A DNA stretch of 64,000 nt from Streptomyces sp. JJ36. GTDB lineage: Bacteria > Actinomycetota > Actinomycetes > Streptomycetales > Streptomycetaceae. Location of the stretch: assembly GCF_021696945.1 (NCBI RefSeq), contig NZ_JACYHE010000018.1:1-64000 (forward strand), in the 5' to 3' direction. The notes beneath the pieces are model-generated. The model saw only the letters and a list, made by a program, of their open reading frames with translations. It did not search any database and had not been told where the DNA came from. A program made the position numbers and the translations under genes. Of the stretch, positions 1 through 9,122 are shown piece after piece (position 1 is the first letter of the stretch; each line of letters starts with the position of its first letter).

Positions 1-182
1 CGGGCGACGGCCCCGCGCACGGACGGAAGCGAGCGCGCGGCCTGCCCGCCGGGCGCGCCCCGCCCCGTACCCGGGGCCGGGCGCGTGCGCCACGACCTGC
101 GCCCGCCGGGTACGCCCGGGCGACCGGGGCGCGCCGCACGTGGTGCCGCACCACCGCACACCCCCGCGATCCGGGCCGCGCG

Positions 183-962
183 TCAGCGCAGTCCCAGCAC
201 CAGCCCGTCCGCGGGCGAGGCCCACACCAGCCGGGCCTCGGCGAACCCGGCCTCCCGCAGGGTCCGCACATGCCACGCGGCGGACTGCACCTGGCCGTCG
301 GCGTGGTCGCCCCGCGTCGGGTCGCCCAGCAGGGCGAACCGCTGGGCGGCCGCCTCGGCCAGCTCCCCGTCCGCCGCGACGGACGCCCACCACTGGCCCC
401 AGTCCTGCTCGCCCGCCGCCCAGGCGCGTTCCCGGCGCGCCCGGTCCCAGGCGCGTTCGGCGGCGTTGACGCGCGGGGTGGTCTCGTCGGGCATGTGATC
501 GGCGTTCAGGAGGACGCCGCCCTCCCGCACCAGGCCGCCGAGCTGCCGGTAGAGCACCGCCAGCGCGTCGGTGCGCAGCCAGTGCAGCGCGGTGGCGGTC
601 AGCACCGCGTCGTAGGAGTCGTACGGCAGGCGCCGCGCCCACTCCGGGTCGGTGAGGTCCGCCGTCACGAACTCCACCCGGTCGTCGCCGGCGAAGTGCC
701 CGCGGGCGATGGTCAGCAGCGCAGGGTCGAGGTCGACGCCGGTGCTGCGGGCCTCGGGGAAGCGCTTCAGCAGCCGGTCCGAGATGCTCCCCGTTCCGCA
801 CGCCAGGTCCAGCACCCGGGGCTCGGGGCCCACCAGCGCCTCGACCATGTCGAGCATCACCCGGAACCGCTCCTCGCGGTCGGGCAGGTACCACTCCTGC
901 TGGCGGTCCCAGCTCTCCTGCCACTCCTGCCAGTCCGTCCGGCCGGTCGTCCCCGTCGTCAT
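183..962 (-). CDS. class I SAM-dependent methyltransferase
   Basis: The 259-residue product has the class I methyltransferase fold. Motif I (VLDLACGTGS, about residues 50-59) binds S-adenosylmethionine, an acidic residue follows in GVDLD (about 76-80), and motif IV-like DAVLTATALHWL lies near 118-129. These are typical of the Methyltransf_11/25 families that act on small molecules, but the substrate cannot be read from sequence. The ATG start is chosen because GAGGAGGG sits just upstream on the minus strand. It is divergent from the CGNR regulator gene, with 76 bp between them, so the two could share control. Function beyond methyl transfer is unknown. Confidence 0.85.
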   Translation of the reverse strand: MTTGTTGRTDWQEWQESWDRQQEWYLPDREERFRVMLDMVEALVGPEPRVLDLACGTGSISDRLLKRFPEARSTGVDLDPALLTIARGHFAGDDRVEFVTADLTDPEWARRLPYDSYDAVLTATALHWLRTDALAVLYRQLGGLVREGGVLLNADHMPDETTPRVNAAERAWDRARRERAWAAGEQDWGQWWASVAADGELAEAAAQRFALLGDPTRGDHADGQVQSAAWHVRTLREAGFAEARLVWASPADGLVLGLR

Positions 963-973
963 GCGCCCTCCTC

Positions 974-984
974 GGGTAATACCC
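974..984. promoter_or_regulatory. short palindrome in the methyltransferase/CGNR intergenic region
   Basis: GGGTAATACCC is an 11-bp palindrome centred on one A. It lies between the divergent starts at 962 and 1039. A second pair of arms, GGTGTT and AACACC, lies at 999-1021. Either could be an operator for the adjacent CGNR regulator. This is inference only. Confidence 0.3.
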
Positions 985-1038
985 TGGATGCTTGTTCAGG
1001 TGTTACCGACGATAGAACACCCGCAGTAAGGATCACAA

Positions 1039-1659
1039 GTGGAACTCAGCACTTACTCGGACTACGCCGTCCGCCTGGTGAACACCGAGGAGCCGGAGCG
1101 CGGCACCGACTCCCTCACCTCGGTGGAGGCCGTACGGGACCTCTTCGGGCCCAGCAGGCACGCGGCGCGCCGGGCGACCGACGCCGACGTGTCCCGGCTC
1201 CGCGGCGTCCGCACCCGCCTCCGGGCGGTCTTCACCGCGGCCGCCGAGGGGGACGAGGTCCGGGCCGTCGACCTGCTCAACTCCCTGCTCATGGAGTTCC
1301 CGACCAGCCCGCAGATCTCCGGGCACGGCGACCTCGACGAGCACGGCCGGCCGCGCTGGCACATGCACCTGGCCGACCAGCCCGCCAACGCCACGGCCAG
1401 CTACGCCGCCATCGCCTCCATGGGGCTGGCCTTCCACCTCACCGACCTCGGCATGGACCGGCTCGGGATCTGCCAGGCCGACCCCTGCCGCAACGCCTAC
1501 CTCGACACCTCGACCAACCGCTCGCGCCGCTACTGCTCGGACCGCTGCGCCACCCGTGCCAACGTCGCCGCCTACCGGGCCCGCAAACGCCTGGAGAACG
1601 ACACCAGCGGCCGCACCGCGGAGAACGCCCAGCCGAGCAGGGAGCGCGCCGAGGGCTGA
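1039..1659 (+). CDS. CGNR zinc-finger (ABATE-domain) transcriptional regulator
   Basis: This 206-residue protein matches the ABATE/CGNR family: an N-terminal alpha/beta domain of about 130 residues (opening with a typical YSDYAVRLVNT) and a C-terminal zinc finger. The finger has cysteines at about 145, 150, 166 and 170, in CQADPC and YCSDRCATRANVAAYRARKR; this last stretch is the DNA-binding CGNR signature. The GTG start follows AAGGA by a normal spacing. Such proteins are presumed stress-type regulators in actinobacteria; the target is unknown. Its 3' end overlaps the convergent sodX gene by 88 bp, so the two transcripts are antisense to each other there. Confidence 0.85.
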   Translation: MELSTYSDYAVRLVNTEEPERGTDSLTSVEAVRDLFGPSRHAARRATDADVSRLRGVRTRLRAVFTAAAEGDEVRAVDLLNSLLMEFPTSPQISGHGDLDEHGRPRWHMHLADQPANATASYAAIASMGLAFHLTDLGMDRLGICQADPCRNAYLDTSTNRSRRYCSDRCATRANVAAYRARKRLENDTSGRTAENAQPSRERAEG

Positions 1660-2003
1660 ACCCCGCGCGGCGACCGCAGCCGCAGCCAGGCACGCGCCAC
1701 CACCAGCTCGTCCGGCACCGTGCCGAACTCCCGGCTGTCGTTCCGCACCCGGGGGTTGTCCCCCTGCACCCACCAGCCCCCGCGCCGGCGTCGCACCGCA
1801 CGCTTCACGATCAGCAGGTCGTGCTGGAAGGGGTGGCGCAGCACCACGACGTCACCCGGCCGCACCGTGCCGCCGTAGTGCACCAGGAGCCGGTCACCGG
1901 GGCGCAGCGTGGGGAGCATCGAGGGGTTGTACACCTCGGCGATCCCGATCCTGCCCTGCGGGCCCCCGCCGTGCCGCTCCCGTTCCCGCGCCCCCTCGGG
2001 CAT
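1572..2003 (-). CDS. sodX: nickel-type superoxide dismutase maturation protease SodX
   Basis: A 143-residue S26 (signal peptidase-like) protease. NPSMLPTLRPGD holds the catalytic Ser28, and HDLLIVKRAV holds the general-base Lys67. GDNPRVRNDS is the conserved C-terminal box. SodX removes the short pro-peptide of NiSOD so that the His/Cys nickel hook can form, and the gene is divergent from sodN, the usual arrangement. The ATG at 2003 is chosen because family members begin MPE; longer in-frame starts exist upstream. There is no obvious N-terminal membrane anchor. The last 88 bp overlap the CGNR regulator gene on the other strand. Confidence 0.93.
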   Translation of the reverse strand: MPEGARERERHGGGPQGRIGIAEVYNPSMLPTLRPGDRLLVHYGGTVRPGDVVVLRHPFQHDLLIVKRAVRRRRGGWWVQGDNPRVRNDSREFGTVPDELVVARAWLRLRSPRGVQPSARSLLGWAFSAVRPLVSFSRRLRAR

Positions 2004-2153
2004 CCGCACCGCCTCCGGCCGTCCGTCCGATCCTCCACCGGCACCACACTCGCACCGGACTTTTGACCTAAGCATCCCGGGGCACACGCGAAAAGACTTC
2101 CCCCACGGAGTAATCTCGCACGTGAGAAGACGATCACGAGGAAGGACAGCTAC

Positions 2154-2549
2154 ATGCTTTCCCGCCTGTTCGCCCCGAAGGTGCAGGTCAGCGCCCACTG
2201 CGACCTGCCGTGCGGCGTCTACGACCCGGCCCAGGCCCGGATCGAGGCCGAGTCGGTCAAGGCCATCCAGGAGAAGTACCAGGCCAACGAGGACCCGCAC
2301 TACCGGTCGCGCGCCACCACCATCAAGGAGGAGCGCGCCGAGCTGGCCAAGCACCACGTGTCGGTCCTCTGGAGCGACTACTTCAAGCCGCCGCACTTCG
2401 AGAAGTACCCGGAGCTGCACCAGCTCGTGAACGACACGCTCAAGGCGCTGAGCACGGCCAAGGGGTCCACCGACCCCGCCACCGGCCAGAAGGCGCTGGA
2501 CTACATCGCCCAGATCGACAAGATCTTCTGGGAGACCAAGAAGGGCTGA
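2154..2549 (+). CDS. sodN: nickel superoxide dismutase SodN
   Basis: The 131-residue precursor has a 14-residue pro-peptide (MLSRLFAPKVQVSA) followed by the nickel hook HCDLPCGVYDPAQ. His15, Cys16 and Cys20 become mature His1, Cys2 and Cys6, and Tyr23 is the mature Tyr9. The enzyme disproportionates cytoplasmic superoxide and replaces Fe-SOD when nickel is available; in Streptomyces its balance with sodF depends on Nur. AGGAAGGACAGCTAC before the ATG contains the ribosome binding site. It is divergent from sodX, which processes it. Length and sequence are fully typical. Confidence 0.98.
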   Translation: MLSRLFAPKVQVSAHCDLPCGVYDPAQARIEAESVKAIQEKYQANEDPHYRSRATTIKEERAELAKHHVSVLWSDYFKPPHFEKYPELHQLVNDTLKALSTAKGSTDPATGQKALDYIAQIDKIFWETKKG

Positions 2550-2603
2550 GCCCACCGGCCTCAGCCCCACGGCCCGCGCGACGACCCGCCGGGCCCCTCT
2601 CCG

Positions 2604-2650
2604 GCACCCGGTCCGTACCCGCCCCCGCGGCGGCCGTACGGGCCGGGTGC
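2604..2650 (+). terminator. intrinsic terminator-like hairpin after sodN
   Basis: Arms of 15 nt at 2604-2618 and 2636-2650 (GCACCCGG...CCGGGTGC) pair with a single G-U wobble. The hairpin lies 55 bp past the sodN stop. It has no U-run, as is usual for Streptomyces terminators. Confidence 0.65.
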
Positions 2651-2812
2651 GGTCGTTCGTCGGCCTGTATGACTGTGTGACCTGCGGGGACGTGCGCGAG
2701 CCGGGTTGCAGTCGACCGGGACATCGGTAACGTCTCGCCCGAACCGGGCACGCCGTCGCCGGTGCAGCCCGGTCCCCGGGCACCCCGCGGCCGCAGCGCA
2801 GAGGAGAACCGA

Positions 2813-4573
2813 GTGAGCAGCGCCGCCGATCCCCACGGCCCCTCCCTGGCGGAGGACGCGTACGAGGACCAGTTGCCGGTGCACCGCAGGGAGCCCGGCA
2901 ACGTCGTGGTCAAGTGGGCCACCACCACCGACCACAAGACGATCGGCTCCCTCTACCTGATCACCTCGTTCGGCTTCTTCGTGGCCGCCGGGGTGATGGC
3001 GCTGGTGATGCGCGCCGAACTCGCCCGCCCGGGCATCCAGATCGTCTCGAACGAGCAGTACAACCAGGCGTTCACCATGCACGGCGCGGCGATGCTGCTG
3101 ATGTTCGCCACCCCGCTGTTCGCCGGCTTCGCGAACTGGATCATGCCGCTGCAGATCGGCGCGCCCGACGTGGCGTTCCCGCGGCTGAACATGCTCGCCT
3201 ACTGGCTCTACCTCTTCGGCTCGCTGATCGCGATGGCCGGCTTCCTCACACCGCAGGGCGCGGCGGACTTCGGCTGGTTCGCCTATGCGCCGCTGAACTC
3301 CGAGGTGCACTCGCCGGGCATCGGCGCCGACCTGTGGATCATGGGCCTGGCCTTCTCCGGCTTCGGCACCATCCTCGGCTCGGTCAACTTCATCACCACC
3401 ATCGTCTGCATGCGCGCCCCGGGCATGACGATGTTCCGGATGCCCATCTTCACCTGGAACGTGCTGCTCACCGGCGTGCTGGTGCTGCTGGCCTTCCCGG
3501 TGCTGGCGGGGGCGCTGCTGGTCCTGGAGGCTGACCGGAGGTTCGGTGCCGAGGTCTTCGACGCCTCGAACGGGGGCGCGCTCCTCTGGCAGCACCTGTT
3601 CTGGTTCTTCGGCCACCCCGAGGTGTACATCATCGCGCTGCCGTTCTTCGGCATCGTCTCGGAGGTCGTCCCGGTCTTCAGCCGCAAGCCGATGTTCGGC
3701 TACATCGGGCTGATCGCCGCCACCATCACCATCGCCGGGCTCTCCGTCACCGTCTGGGCCCATCACATGTTCGTGACCGGCGCGGTGCTGCTGCCGTTCT
3801 TCGCCTTCATGTCCTTCCTCATCGCGGTGCCGACGGGCGTGAAGTTCTTCAACTGGATCGGGACCATGTGGAGGGGCTCGCTCTCCTTCGAGACCCCGAT
3901 GCTCTGGACCACCGGGTTCCTGGTCACCTTCCTCTTCGGCGGCCTCACGGGCGTGCTGCTGGCCTCGCCGCCGCTGGACTTCCACGTCTCCGACTCGTAC
4001 TTCGTGGTGGCCCACTTCCACTACGTGGTCTTCGGCACCGTGGTCTTCGCGATGTTCGCCGGCTTCCACTTCTGGTGGCCGAAGTTCACCGGGAAGATGC
4101 TCGACGAGCGGCTGGGCAAGGTCACCTTCTGGACCCTCTTCGTCGGCTTCCACACCACCTTCCTGGTGCAGCACTGGCTGGGCGCCGAGGGCATGCCCCG
4201 CCGGTACGCCGACTACCTCGCCGCGGACGGCTTCACCGCCCTCAACACCGTCTCCACCATCGGCTCCTTCCTCCTCGGCCTGTCCCTGCTGCCGTTCCTC
4301 TACAACGTCTGGGTGACCACCACCCGCGGGCGGTCCGTGGACACCGACGACCCCTGGGGCTACGGCCGGTCGCTGGAGTGGGCCACCTCGTGCCCGCCGC
4401 CGCGGCACAACTTCCTCACCCTGCCGCGGATCCGTTCCGAGTCCCCGGCCTTCGACCTGCACCACCCCTATGCGGCCGCCCTGGACTGGCGGGAGACGGA
4501 GGGCCGGCGCGACGTCGTGGAGCCCGACACGCCGGGGCGGTCCGAGCCCTCCGGGCCCGGGGCGGGCACCTGA
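2813..4573 (+). CDS. ctaD: cytochrome c oxidase subunit I (aa3-type, A-family)
   Basis: A 586-residue integral membrane protein with about 12 helices. All cofactor ligands are visible: low-spin haem His90 (FTMHGAAM) and His403, CuB ligands His268 (in HPEVY, with the cross-linked Tyr) and His317/His318 (WAHHMF), and haem a3 His401 (AHFHYVVFG). The D-channel Glu in GHPEVY and the K-channel Lys in PTGVKFFNW mark an A-type proton-pumping oxidase. The GTG start at 2813 follows GAGGAGAACC. No ctaC, ctaE or qcr genes are nearby, so it looks like an additional stand-alone copy of subunit I. It overlaps the next gene by one base (TGATG). Confidence 0.95.
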   Translation: MSSAADPHGPSLAEDAYEDQLPVHRREPGNVVVKWATTTDHKTIGSLYLITSFGFFVAAGVMALVMRAELARPGIQIVSNEQYNQAFTMHGAAMLLMFATPLFAGFANWIMPLQIGAPDVAFPRLNMLAYWLYLFGSLIAMAGFLTPQGAADFGWFAYAPLNSEVHSPGIGADLWIMGLAFSGFGTILGSVNFITTIVCMRAPGMTMFRMPIFTWNVLLTGVLVLLAFPVLAGALLVLEADRRFGAEVFDASNGGALLWQHLFWFFGHPEVYIIALPFFGIVSEVVPVFSRKPMFGYIGLIAATITIAGLSVTVWAHHMFVTGAVLLPFFAFMSFLIAVPTGVKFFNWIGTMWRGSLSFETPMLWTTGFLVTFLFGGLTGVLLASPPLDFHVSDSYFVVAHFHYVVFGTVVFAMFAGFHFWWPKFTGKMLDERLGKVTFWTLFVGFHTTFLVQHWLGAEGMPRRYADYLAADGFTALNTVSTIGSFLLGLSLLPFLYNVWVTTTRGRSVDTDDPWGYGRSLEWATSCPPPRHNFLTLPRIRSESPAFDLHHPYAAALDWRETEGRRDVVEPDTPGRSEPSGPGAGT

Positions 4574-4941
4574 TGGGGACGGCGCGGCCCGTAGGCGACC
4601 GCACGCGGGTACCGGACGAGGCGGTCCGCGAGGGCATCGCCCGGCTGGAGGGCCATTTGCTGTGGCAGGGCGAGGTGGAGCGGGCCCTTACGGAGGCCGC
4701 CGCCCTGGCCGACCGGCTCGGGGTGCTGACCGCCGGGCAGCGGGAGGAGGTGCGGCGGGTCTACGCCGAGCAGCGGCTGGCGGACTCCCGGGAGTTCGTG
4801 GTCCGCACGGCCCGGCGGGCGCGGGAGCTCCGCCGGGAGTACCAGGACCGCTACGACCTGCTGCGCCGCCGGGTGCTGGCCGTGAGCCTGCTGCTGAGCA
4901 CGGCCGGGCTCTGCGCCGGGGGGCTGCTGTCGCTGCGCTGA
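4573..4941 (+). CDS. small membrane-anchored protein coupled to ctaD
   Basis: A 122-residue protein with a charged, probably helical N-terminal part of about 95 residues rich in Arg and Glu (for example RRARELRREYQDRYDLLRRR). One C-terminal transmembrane segment (about 100-120, VLAVSLLLSTAGLCAGGLLS) follows. The start overlaps the ctaD stop in TGATG, so translation is probably coupled. I do not recognise the family. The position suggests an accessory or assembly factor of the oxidase copy encoded upstream, but nothing in the sequence proves this. Confidence 0.7.
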   Translation: MGTARPVGDRTRVPDEAVREGIARLEGHLLWQGEVERALTEAAALADRLGVLTAGQREEVRRVYAEQRLADSREFVVRTARRARELRREYQDRYDLLRRRVLAVSLLLSTAGLCAGGLLSLR

Positions 4942-5073
4942 GCGGCCCGGGTTCCGGACGCCCGCACTCCACGACGCCGCACGGCGGGCGCGCCGGGCGT
5001 TCGTGGACGCCGGCGTATGGAGTCGAGCGTGCCGGCCATGGTCCGGCGCGCGCTTCCGCGATGTGCTGAACAC

Positions 5074-5913
5074 ATGAGTACTTCACCGCACACCACCGGG
5101 ATGTCGACGACCCTGATCGTCGGAGGCACCGGCAAGACCGGGCGCCGGGTGGCCGCCCGCCTGGCCTCCCGCGGGCTGCCCGTCCGCGTCGGCTCCCGCT
5201 CGGGCACGCCGCCCTTCGTCTGGGAGGAGCCCGCCACCTGGGGGCCCGCCCTGGAGGGGGTCGGCGCCGTCTATCTCACCTACCACCCTGACCTGGCCCT
5301 GCCGGGCGCCGCCGAGGCCGTGGGCGCGTTCTCCCGCGTCGCCGTCGAGCGGGGCGCGCTGCGGCTGGTGCTGCTCTCCGGCCGCGGCGAGGAGGGCGCC
5401 CGGGCCGCCGAGCGGGCGCTCCAGGAGTCCGGCGCCGACTGGACCGTCGTCCGGGCGAGCTGGTTCCACCAGAACTTCGACGAGAGCTTCCTCGTCGGTC
5501 CGGTACGCGCCGGCGAACTGGTCCTGCCGGCCGGCGACGCCGTGGAGCCCTTCGTCGACGCCGGTGACATCGCCGACGTCGCCGTCGCCGCGCTCACCGA
5601 CGGCCGCCATGCCGGCCGGGTCCACGAACTCTCCGGCCCCCGGCTGCTCGGCTTTGCGGACGTCGCCGCGGAGCTGTCGGCGGTCACCGGGCGGGAGATC
5701 CGCTACCTGCCGGTGTCCGTCGCGGAGTACCGCGCCGTTCTGGAGAAGGAGGGCCTCCCGGTGGAGTTGGCCGGCCTCTTCGGAACGGTGCTGGACGGCC
5801 GCAACGCCCATCCGGTGGACGGTGTGCGGCAGGTCCTCGGCCGCGCGCCGCGGGACTTCGCCGACTACGCACGGGAGGCCGCCGCCCGTGGTGTCTGGGA
5901 CCCTCCGCGGTGA
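5074..5913 (+). CDS. NmrA-like NAD(P)-binding oxidoreductase
   Basis: The product (about 279 residues) has a Rossmann nucleotide-binding start, TLIVGGTGKTGRRVAARLASRGLPVRVGSRS, of the NmrA/atypical short-chain dehydrogenase group. It lacks the classical YxxxK active site. RASWFHQNFDESFLVGPVRAGEL and GDAVEPFVDAGDIADVAVAAL are family landmarks. The start is uncertain: ATG 5074 and ATG 5101 (MSTTLIVGG) are both in frame and neither has a good ribosome binding site; homologues often begin close to the second. An AraC-type regulator follows 64 bp downstream in the same direction and may control it. Substrate unknown. Confidence 0.85.
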   Translation: MSTSPHTTGMSTTLIVGGTGKTGRRVAARLASRGLPVRVGSRSGTPPFVWEEPATWGPALEGVGAVYLTYHPDLALPGAAEAVGAFSRVAVERGALRLVLLSGRGEEGARAAERALQESGADWTVVRASWFHQNFDESFLVGPVRAGELVLPAGDAVEPFVDAGDIADVAVAALTDGRHAGRVHELSGPRLLGFADVAAELSAVTGREIRYLPVSVAEYRAVLEKEGLPVELAGLFGTVLDGRNAHPVDGVRQVLGRAPRDFADYAREAAARGVWDPPR

Positions 5914-5977
5914 GCGCGCGGGACGACGCAGGACACCGCGGGCACGAGGACCCGGGCCGGCGTCTAGGCTCCCGGCG

Positions 5978-6967
5978 ATGGACACTCTGACGGGACTGCT
6001 GGAAGGGCCACGGGCGCGCGGCGCGTTCCTGCTCACGTCCGTCCTCGCACCACCGTGGTCGCTGCGGATCGAGGACCGCGCGCCGGTGTCCGTCGTCACC
6101 CCGGCCCGGGGTACGGCCTGGATGCTGCCGGACCACGGCACTCCGGTGCTGTTGCACCCGGGGGACGTGGCGGTGGTGCGGGGCCCGGACCCGTACACGC
6201 TCGCGGACCGGCCCGGCACCCCGGTGCAGATCACCGTCGGCCCGGACCAGCGGTGCAGCACCGCCGGAGGCGAGGACGTGACGGAGACCCGGGCGCTGGG
6301 CGTGCGGACCTGGGGCGACGCCTCGGGCCCGGACGCAGCGGTGCTGCTCAGCGGCACCTACCGGACGCCCAGCGCCGTGGGCCGGCGGCTCCTCGCCACC
6401 ATGCCGGCGCTGCTGGTCCGGCCGGCGAGCGGGCACGACGCCCTGGTGACCATGCTGGCCGAGGAGATCGGCAGGGAGGAACCGGCGCAGGGCCTGGTCC
6501 TGGACCGGCTGCTGGACCTGCTGCTGATCGACGTGGTCCGCGCCTGGCTGGCCACGCCCGGAGCGGGCGCGCCGGCCTGGTACGGCGCGCAGAGCGATCC
6601 CCTCGTCGGCCCCGCCCTGCGACTGCTGCACGAGCACCCCGCACACCCCTGGACCGTGGCCTCCCTCGCCGCACGGGTCGGTACCTCGCGGGCGGGGCTG
6701 GCGCGCCGCTTCACCGCACTGACGGGAGAGCCGCCGATGGCGTATCTCACCGCCTGGCGGATGGCACGCGCCGCCGACCTGCTGCACGAACCCGGCGCCA
6801 CGGTGGCGTCCGTGGCGCGGCAGGTGGGGTACGGCAGCGCCTTCGCACTGAGCGCGGCCTTCAAGCGGATCCACGGTGTCTCCCCCCGGGAGTACCGCGA
6901 GGGCGGCGGCGACGCTCCGCCGTGCCCGGCGCCGGTCACCGCCACGCCCCGTACGGTCGTCCTGTGA
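5978..6967 (+). CDS. AraC-family transcriptional regulator (cupin N-terminal domain)
   Basis: 329 residues. The N-terminal half resembles the AraC cupin_6 domain (GTAWMLPDHGTPVLLHPGDVAVVRGPDPYTLAD). The C-terminal 100 residues carry two helix-turn-helix units: WTVASLAARVGTSRAGLARRF, and VASVARQVGYGSAFALSAAFKRIHGVSPREYR (the second with the AraC signature). Proteins of this build often regulate a neighbouring oxidoreductase gene, here the NmrA-like gene just upstream. ATG 5978 lies after GGCTCCCGGCG with a weak ribosome site. It converges on the LysR gene at 7041. Confidence 0.88.
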   Translation: MDTLTGLLEGPRARGAFLLTSVLAPPWSLRIEDRAPVSVVTPARGTAWMLPDHGTPVLLHPGDVAVVRGPDPYTLADRPGTPVQITVGPDQRCSTAGGEDVTETRALGVRTWGDASGPDAAVLLSGTYRTPSAVGRRLLATMPALLVRPASGHDALVTMLAEEIGREEPAQGLVLDRLLDLLLIDVVRAWLATPGAGAPAWYGAQSDPLVGPALRLLHEHPAHPWTVASLAARVGTSRAGLARRFTALTGEPPMAYLTAWRMARAADLLHEPGATVASVARQVGYGSAFALSAAFKRIHGVSPREYREGGGDAPPCPAPVTATPRTVVL

Positions 6968-7040
6968 ACGTCCTCCCGCCGGGCCGGCGGGACGGCGGTG
7001 CGCCCGGACCGGCCTGCGGCCGCAGGGAGACGGCGGGCCG

Positions 7041-8009
7041 TCAGGCCGCCCGGTGGTGGCGGAGGAGGGGACTGCCGGTGCGCAGCAGCCACTGACGGTA
7101 GGCCGGGCTGGACCAGGCCACCTCACGGTAGGCCTCCTCCAGGTCGGCGTAGACGGCGTCCAGGTCGGCGGCCGCGGTGGGCATCGCTCGGGTGACGACG
7201 AAGAGCCGCACCGTCAGGGGGTCGCCGCGCAGCGGTCGTACGACCATCCCCGGGCGGGCCCGGGAGGTGGGCTGGCAGGGGGCCACGCACTCCCCCGCGG
7301 CCACCAGGTCGACACCGGTGAGGTAGTCGCCGTGCACGATCCGGGGGTCGAGCCCAGCGGCCGCGAACACCCGGCGCAGTCCGGCCCACTCGCCGTCCAC
7401 GCTGGGGTCCACCATCCACTGCTCCCCGGCCAGCTCGGCGACCGGCACCACCTCACGGGCGGCCGCCGGGTGGGTCGCCGGGAGCGCGACGAACTGCGGC
7501 TCCCGGGCCACCAGCACCCGTTGGCGCAGGCCCTCGGGAACGTCCAGCGGACACCCCGTCACCTCGTGCACGAACGCGACGTCGAGCTGCCCGTCGGCGA
7601 CCATGCCGAGCAGGGAGCTCGGGGAGACGTCGATCCGGATGGTGGTGTCCGTCTCCGGCAGCCGGGCGCGCAGCCGGCGCAACCAGCCCGGCACGGCGCG
7701 GTTGTGGGTGCTGCCGATCCGCAGCCGGGCGCCGGAGCCGGCGCCGAGCGCCTCACGCGCCTCGGTCATCAGGGCGGTCATCTCCGCGACGATGGGCCGC
7801 GCACGGCTCAGCACCGACCGGCCGAGCGGGGTCGGCCTGCTGCCCGTACGCTCCCGGGTGAAGAGCCTGCCGCCCACCGCCCGCTCGATGCGGCCGAGTT
7901 GGGTGGTGAGTGACGGCTGGGAGACGCCCAGCCGACGGGCCGCCTTGTGCACGCTGCCGGCGTCGGCGATCGCGCACAGCGCACGGAGATGTCTCACCTC
8001 GAGCTCCAC
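7041..8009 (-). CDS. LysR-family regulator next to snapalysin (SnpR/MprR-like)
   Basis: 322 residues. The N-terminal winged helix-turn-helix (MELEVRHLRALCAIADAGSVHKAARRLGVSQPSLTTQLGRIE) and the C-terminal co-inducer domain are complete. It is divergent from the snpA-type protease gene. In several Streptomyces a LysR protein in this position (SnpR/MprR) activates the neutral protease gene. GTG 8009 is chosen because it gives the standard LysR N-terminus; the upstream extension to 8072 is not LysR-like. A LysR-type inverted repeat lies in the intergenic region. Confidence 0.9.
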   Translation of the reverse strand: MELEVRHLRALCAIADAGSVHKAARRLGVSQPSLTTQLGRIERAVGGRLFTRERTGSRPTPLGRSVLSRARPIVAEMTALMTEAREALGAGSGARLRIGSTHNRAVPGWLRRLRARLPETDTTIRIDVSPSSLLGMVADGQLDVAFVHEVTGCPLDVPEGLRQRVLVAREPQFVALPATHPAAAREVVPVAELAGEQWMVDPSVDGEWAGLRRVFAAAGLDPRIVHGDYLTGVDLVAAGECVAPCQPTSRARPGMVVRPLRGDPLTVRLFVVTRAMPTAAADLDAVYADLEEAYREVAWSSPAYRQWLLRTGSPLLRHHRAA

Positions 8010-8087
8010 GGCGGAACCATAGCGGCGTGCCGGTGGGCCGCACCAGAGCCCTGAAACCGCTTCCGGGAGCACGTGGCGGAGAGCCCC

Positions 8088-8104
8088 GATAGGACCGGGC
8101 TATC
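8088..8104. promoter_or_regulatory. LysR-type operator (T-N11-A) between regulator and snapalysin gene
   Basis: GATAG-GACCGGG-CTATC is a perfect inverted repeat containing the T-N11-A core of LysR binding sites. It lies 79 bp upstream of the LysR start and 144 bp upstream of the protease start, as expected for a shared divergent operator. Confidence 0.7.
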
Positions 8105-8248
8105 CCCGGTCGGCATCATTCCGCGGCCCGGTCGTCCTGACGCACACTCAGCGGGACCGCACGTTCCTCCGCCGGTCGCGTACGGCGTCCCCACACGCCC
8201 CACACGTACGCCACGCGCGCCCTGCGGACGACGAGGAGGGAACCCCCC

Positions 8249-8932
8249 ATGAGACGCTTCAGGACCGCGCTCTCCACCGCGCTCGGCCTCGGGATGGCGG
8301 CGGCCGCCCTGGCCGCGACCCCCGCATCCGTGACGGCCGCCCCCGCGCCGGAGGCGCCGAAGGCACCGAAGGGCGCCGTCACGGCGGCGTACACGGGCGG
8401 CAGCGCGACCGAGCGCGCCGACAGCAAGGCCTTCTTTGACATGCTCATGAAGAAGGCGGAGAAGAAGCAGGCCGCCAAGCCGGGCATACAGGCCGTCACG
8501 GTCACCTACAACGACTCGGGCGCGCCGTCGTTCCAGAGCGAGATCGCGCAGAGCACACAGATCTGGAACTCCTCGGTCGACAACGTCACGCTGGCCGAGA
8601 CCTCCGGCAGCGCCGACTTCGACTACTACGAGGGCAACGACTCCCGGGGCAGCTACGCCTACACCGACGGCCACGGCCACGGCTACATCTTCCTGGACTA
8701 CGCGCAGAACCAGCAGTACTACTCGCTGCGCGTCGTCGCCCACGAGACCGGCCACGTGCTCGGCCTGCCGGACCACTACTCCGGCCCGTGCAGCGAACTG
8801 ATGTCCGGCGGCGGCCCGGGCACCTCCTGCACCAACGCCTACCCGAACTGGGAGGAGAGCGCCCGGGTGGACCAGCTCTGGGCGAACGGCCTGAGCAGCG
8901 CGCTCAAGCCGGAGTTCCGCGTCGTCCGCTGA
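8249..8932 (+). CDS. snpA: snapalysin-family secreted zinc metalloprotease (M7)
   Basis: 227 residues. A Sec/Tat-like signal peptide ([23 protein letters not shown], cleavage near residue 31) and a pro-segment precede the small M7 protease domain. The zinc motif [12 protein letters not shown] gives the HExxHxxGxxD ligands, followed by [18 protein letters not shown] with the Met-turn and a cysteine pair. Snapalysin is a secreted neutral protease. GAGGAGGGAACCCCCC precedes the ATG. The divergent LysR gene is the likely activator. Confidence 0.95.
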   Translation: MRRFRTALSTALGLGMAAAALAATPASVTAAPAPEAPKAPKGAVTAAYTGGSATERADSKAFFDMLMKKAEKKQAAKPGIQAVTVTYNDSGAPSFQSEIAQSTQIWNSSVDNVTLAETSGSADFDYYEGNDSRGSYAYTDGHGHGYIFLDYAQNQQYYSLRVVAHETGHVLGLPDHYSGPCSELMSGGGPGTSCTNAYPNWEESARVDQLWANGLSSALKPEFRVVR

Positions 8933-8975
8933 CGCCGGGGCCCCGCACGCGCCGCCGCATCGGCGCACCGACGCC

Positions 8976-9011
8976 CGGCCGCCCCGCCCCCGGAAGGGGG
9001 CGGGGCGGCCG
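8976..9011. terminator. strong bidirectional terminator hairpin
   Basis: Perfect 16-bp arms (8976-8991 and 8996-9011, CGGCCGCCCCG...CGGGGCGGCCG) with a GGAA tetraloop sit between the convergent protease and methyltransferase genes. They can terminate both transcripts. Confidence 0.8.
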
Positions 9012-9122
9012 CGGCGTGCGGCCACGACGCGGGGCCGGCCGGGCAGGCGGGGCGGGTCCGGCGGGCGGCGCCGGCCGCGCGGGAGACCGCCCTGCTGCAC
9101 CGCCAGGCCTCCGGGCCCACCG

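Noticed and set aside
1..182. Coding sequence at the left edge
   Set aside because: Only GC-rich frames without domain features or a convincing start. Nothing could be supported.
2561..4465. 634-codon minus-strand frame opposite ctaD
   Set aside because: It overlaps the oxidase gene, whose cofactor ligands are all conserved. The antisense product has no recognisable feature.
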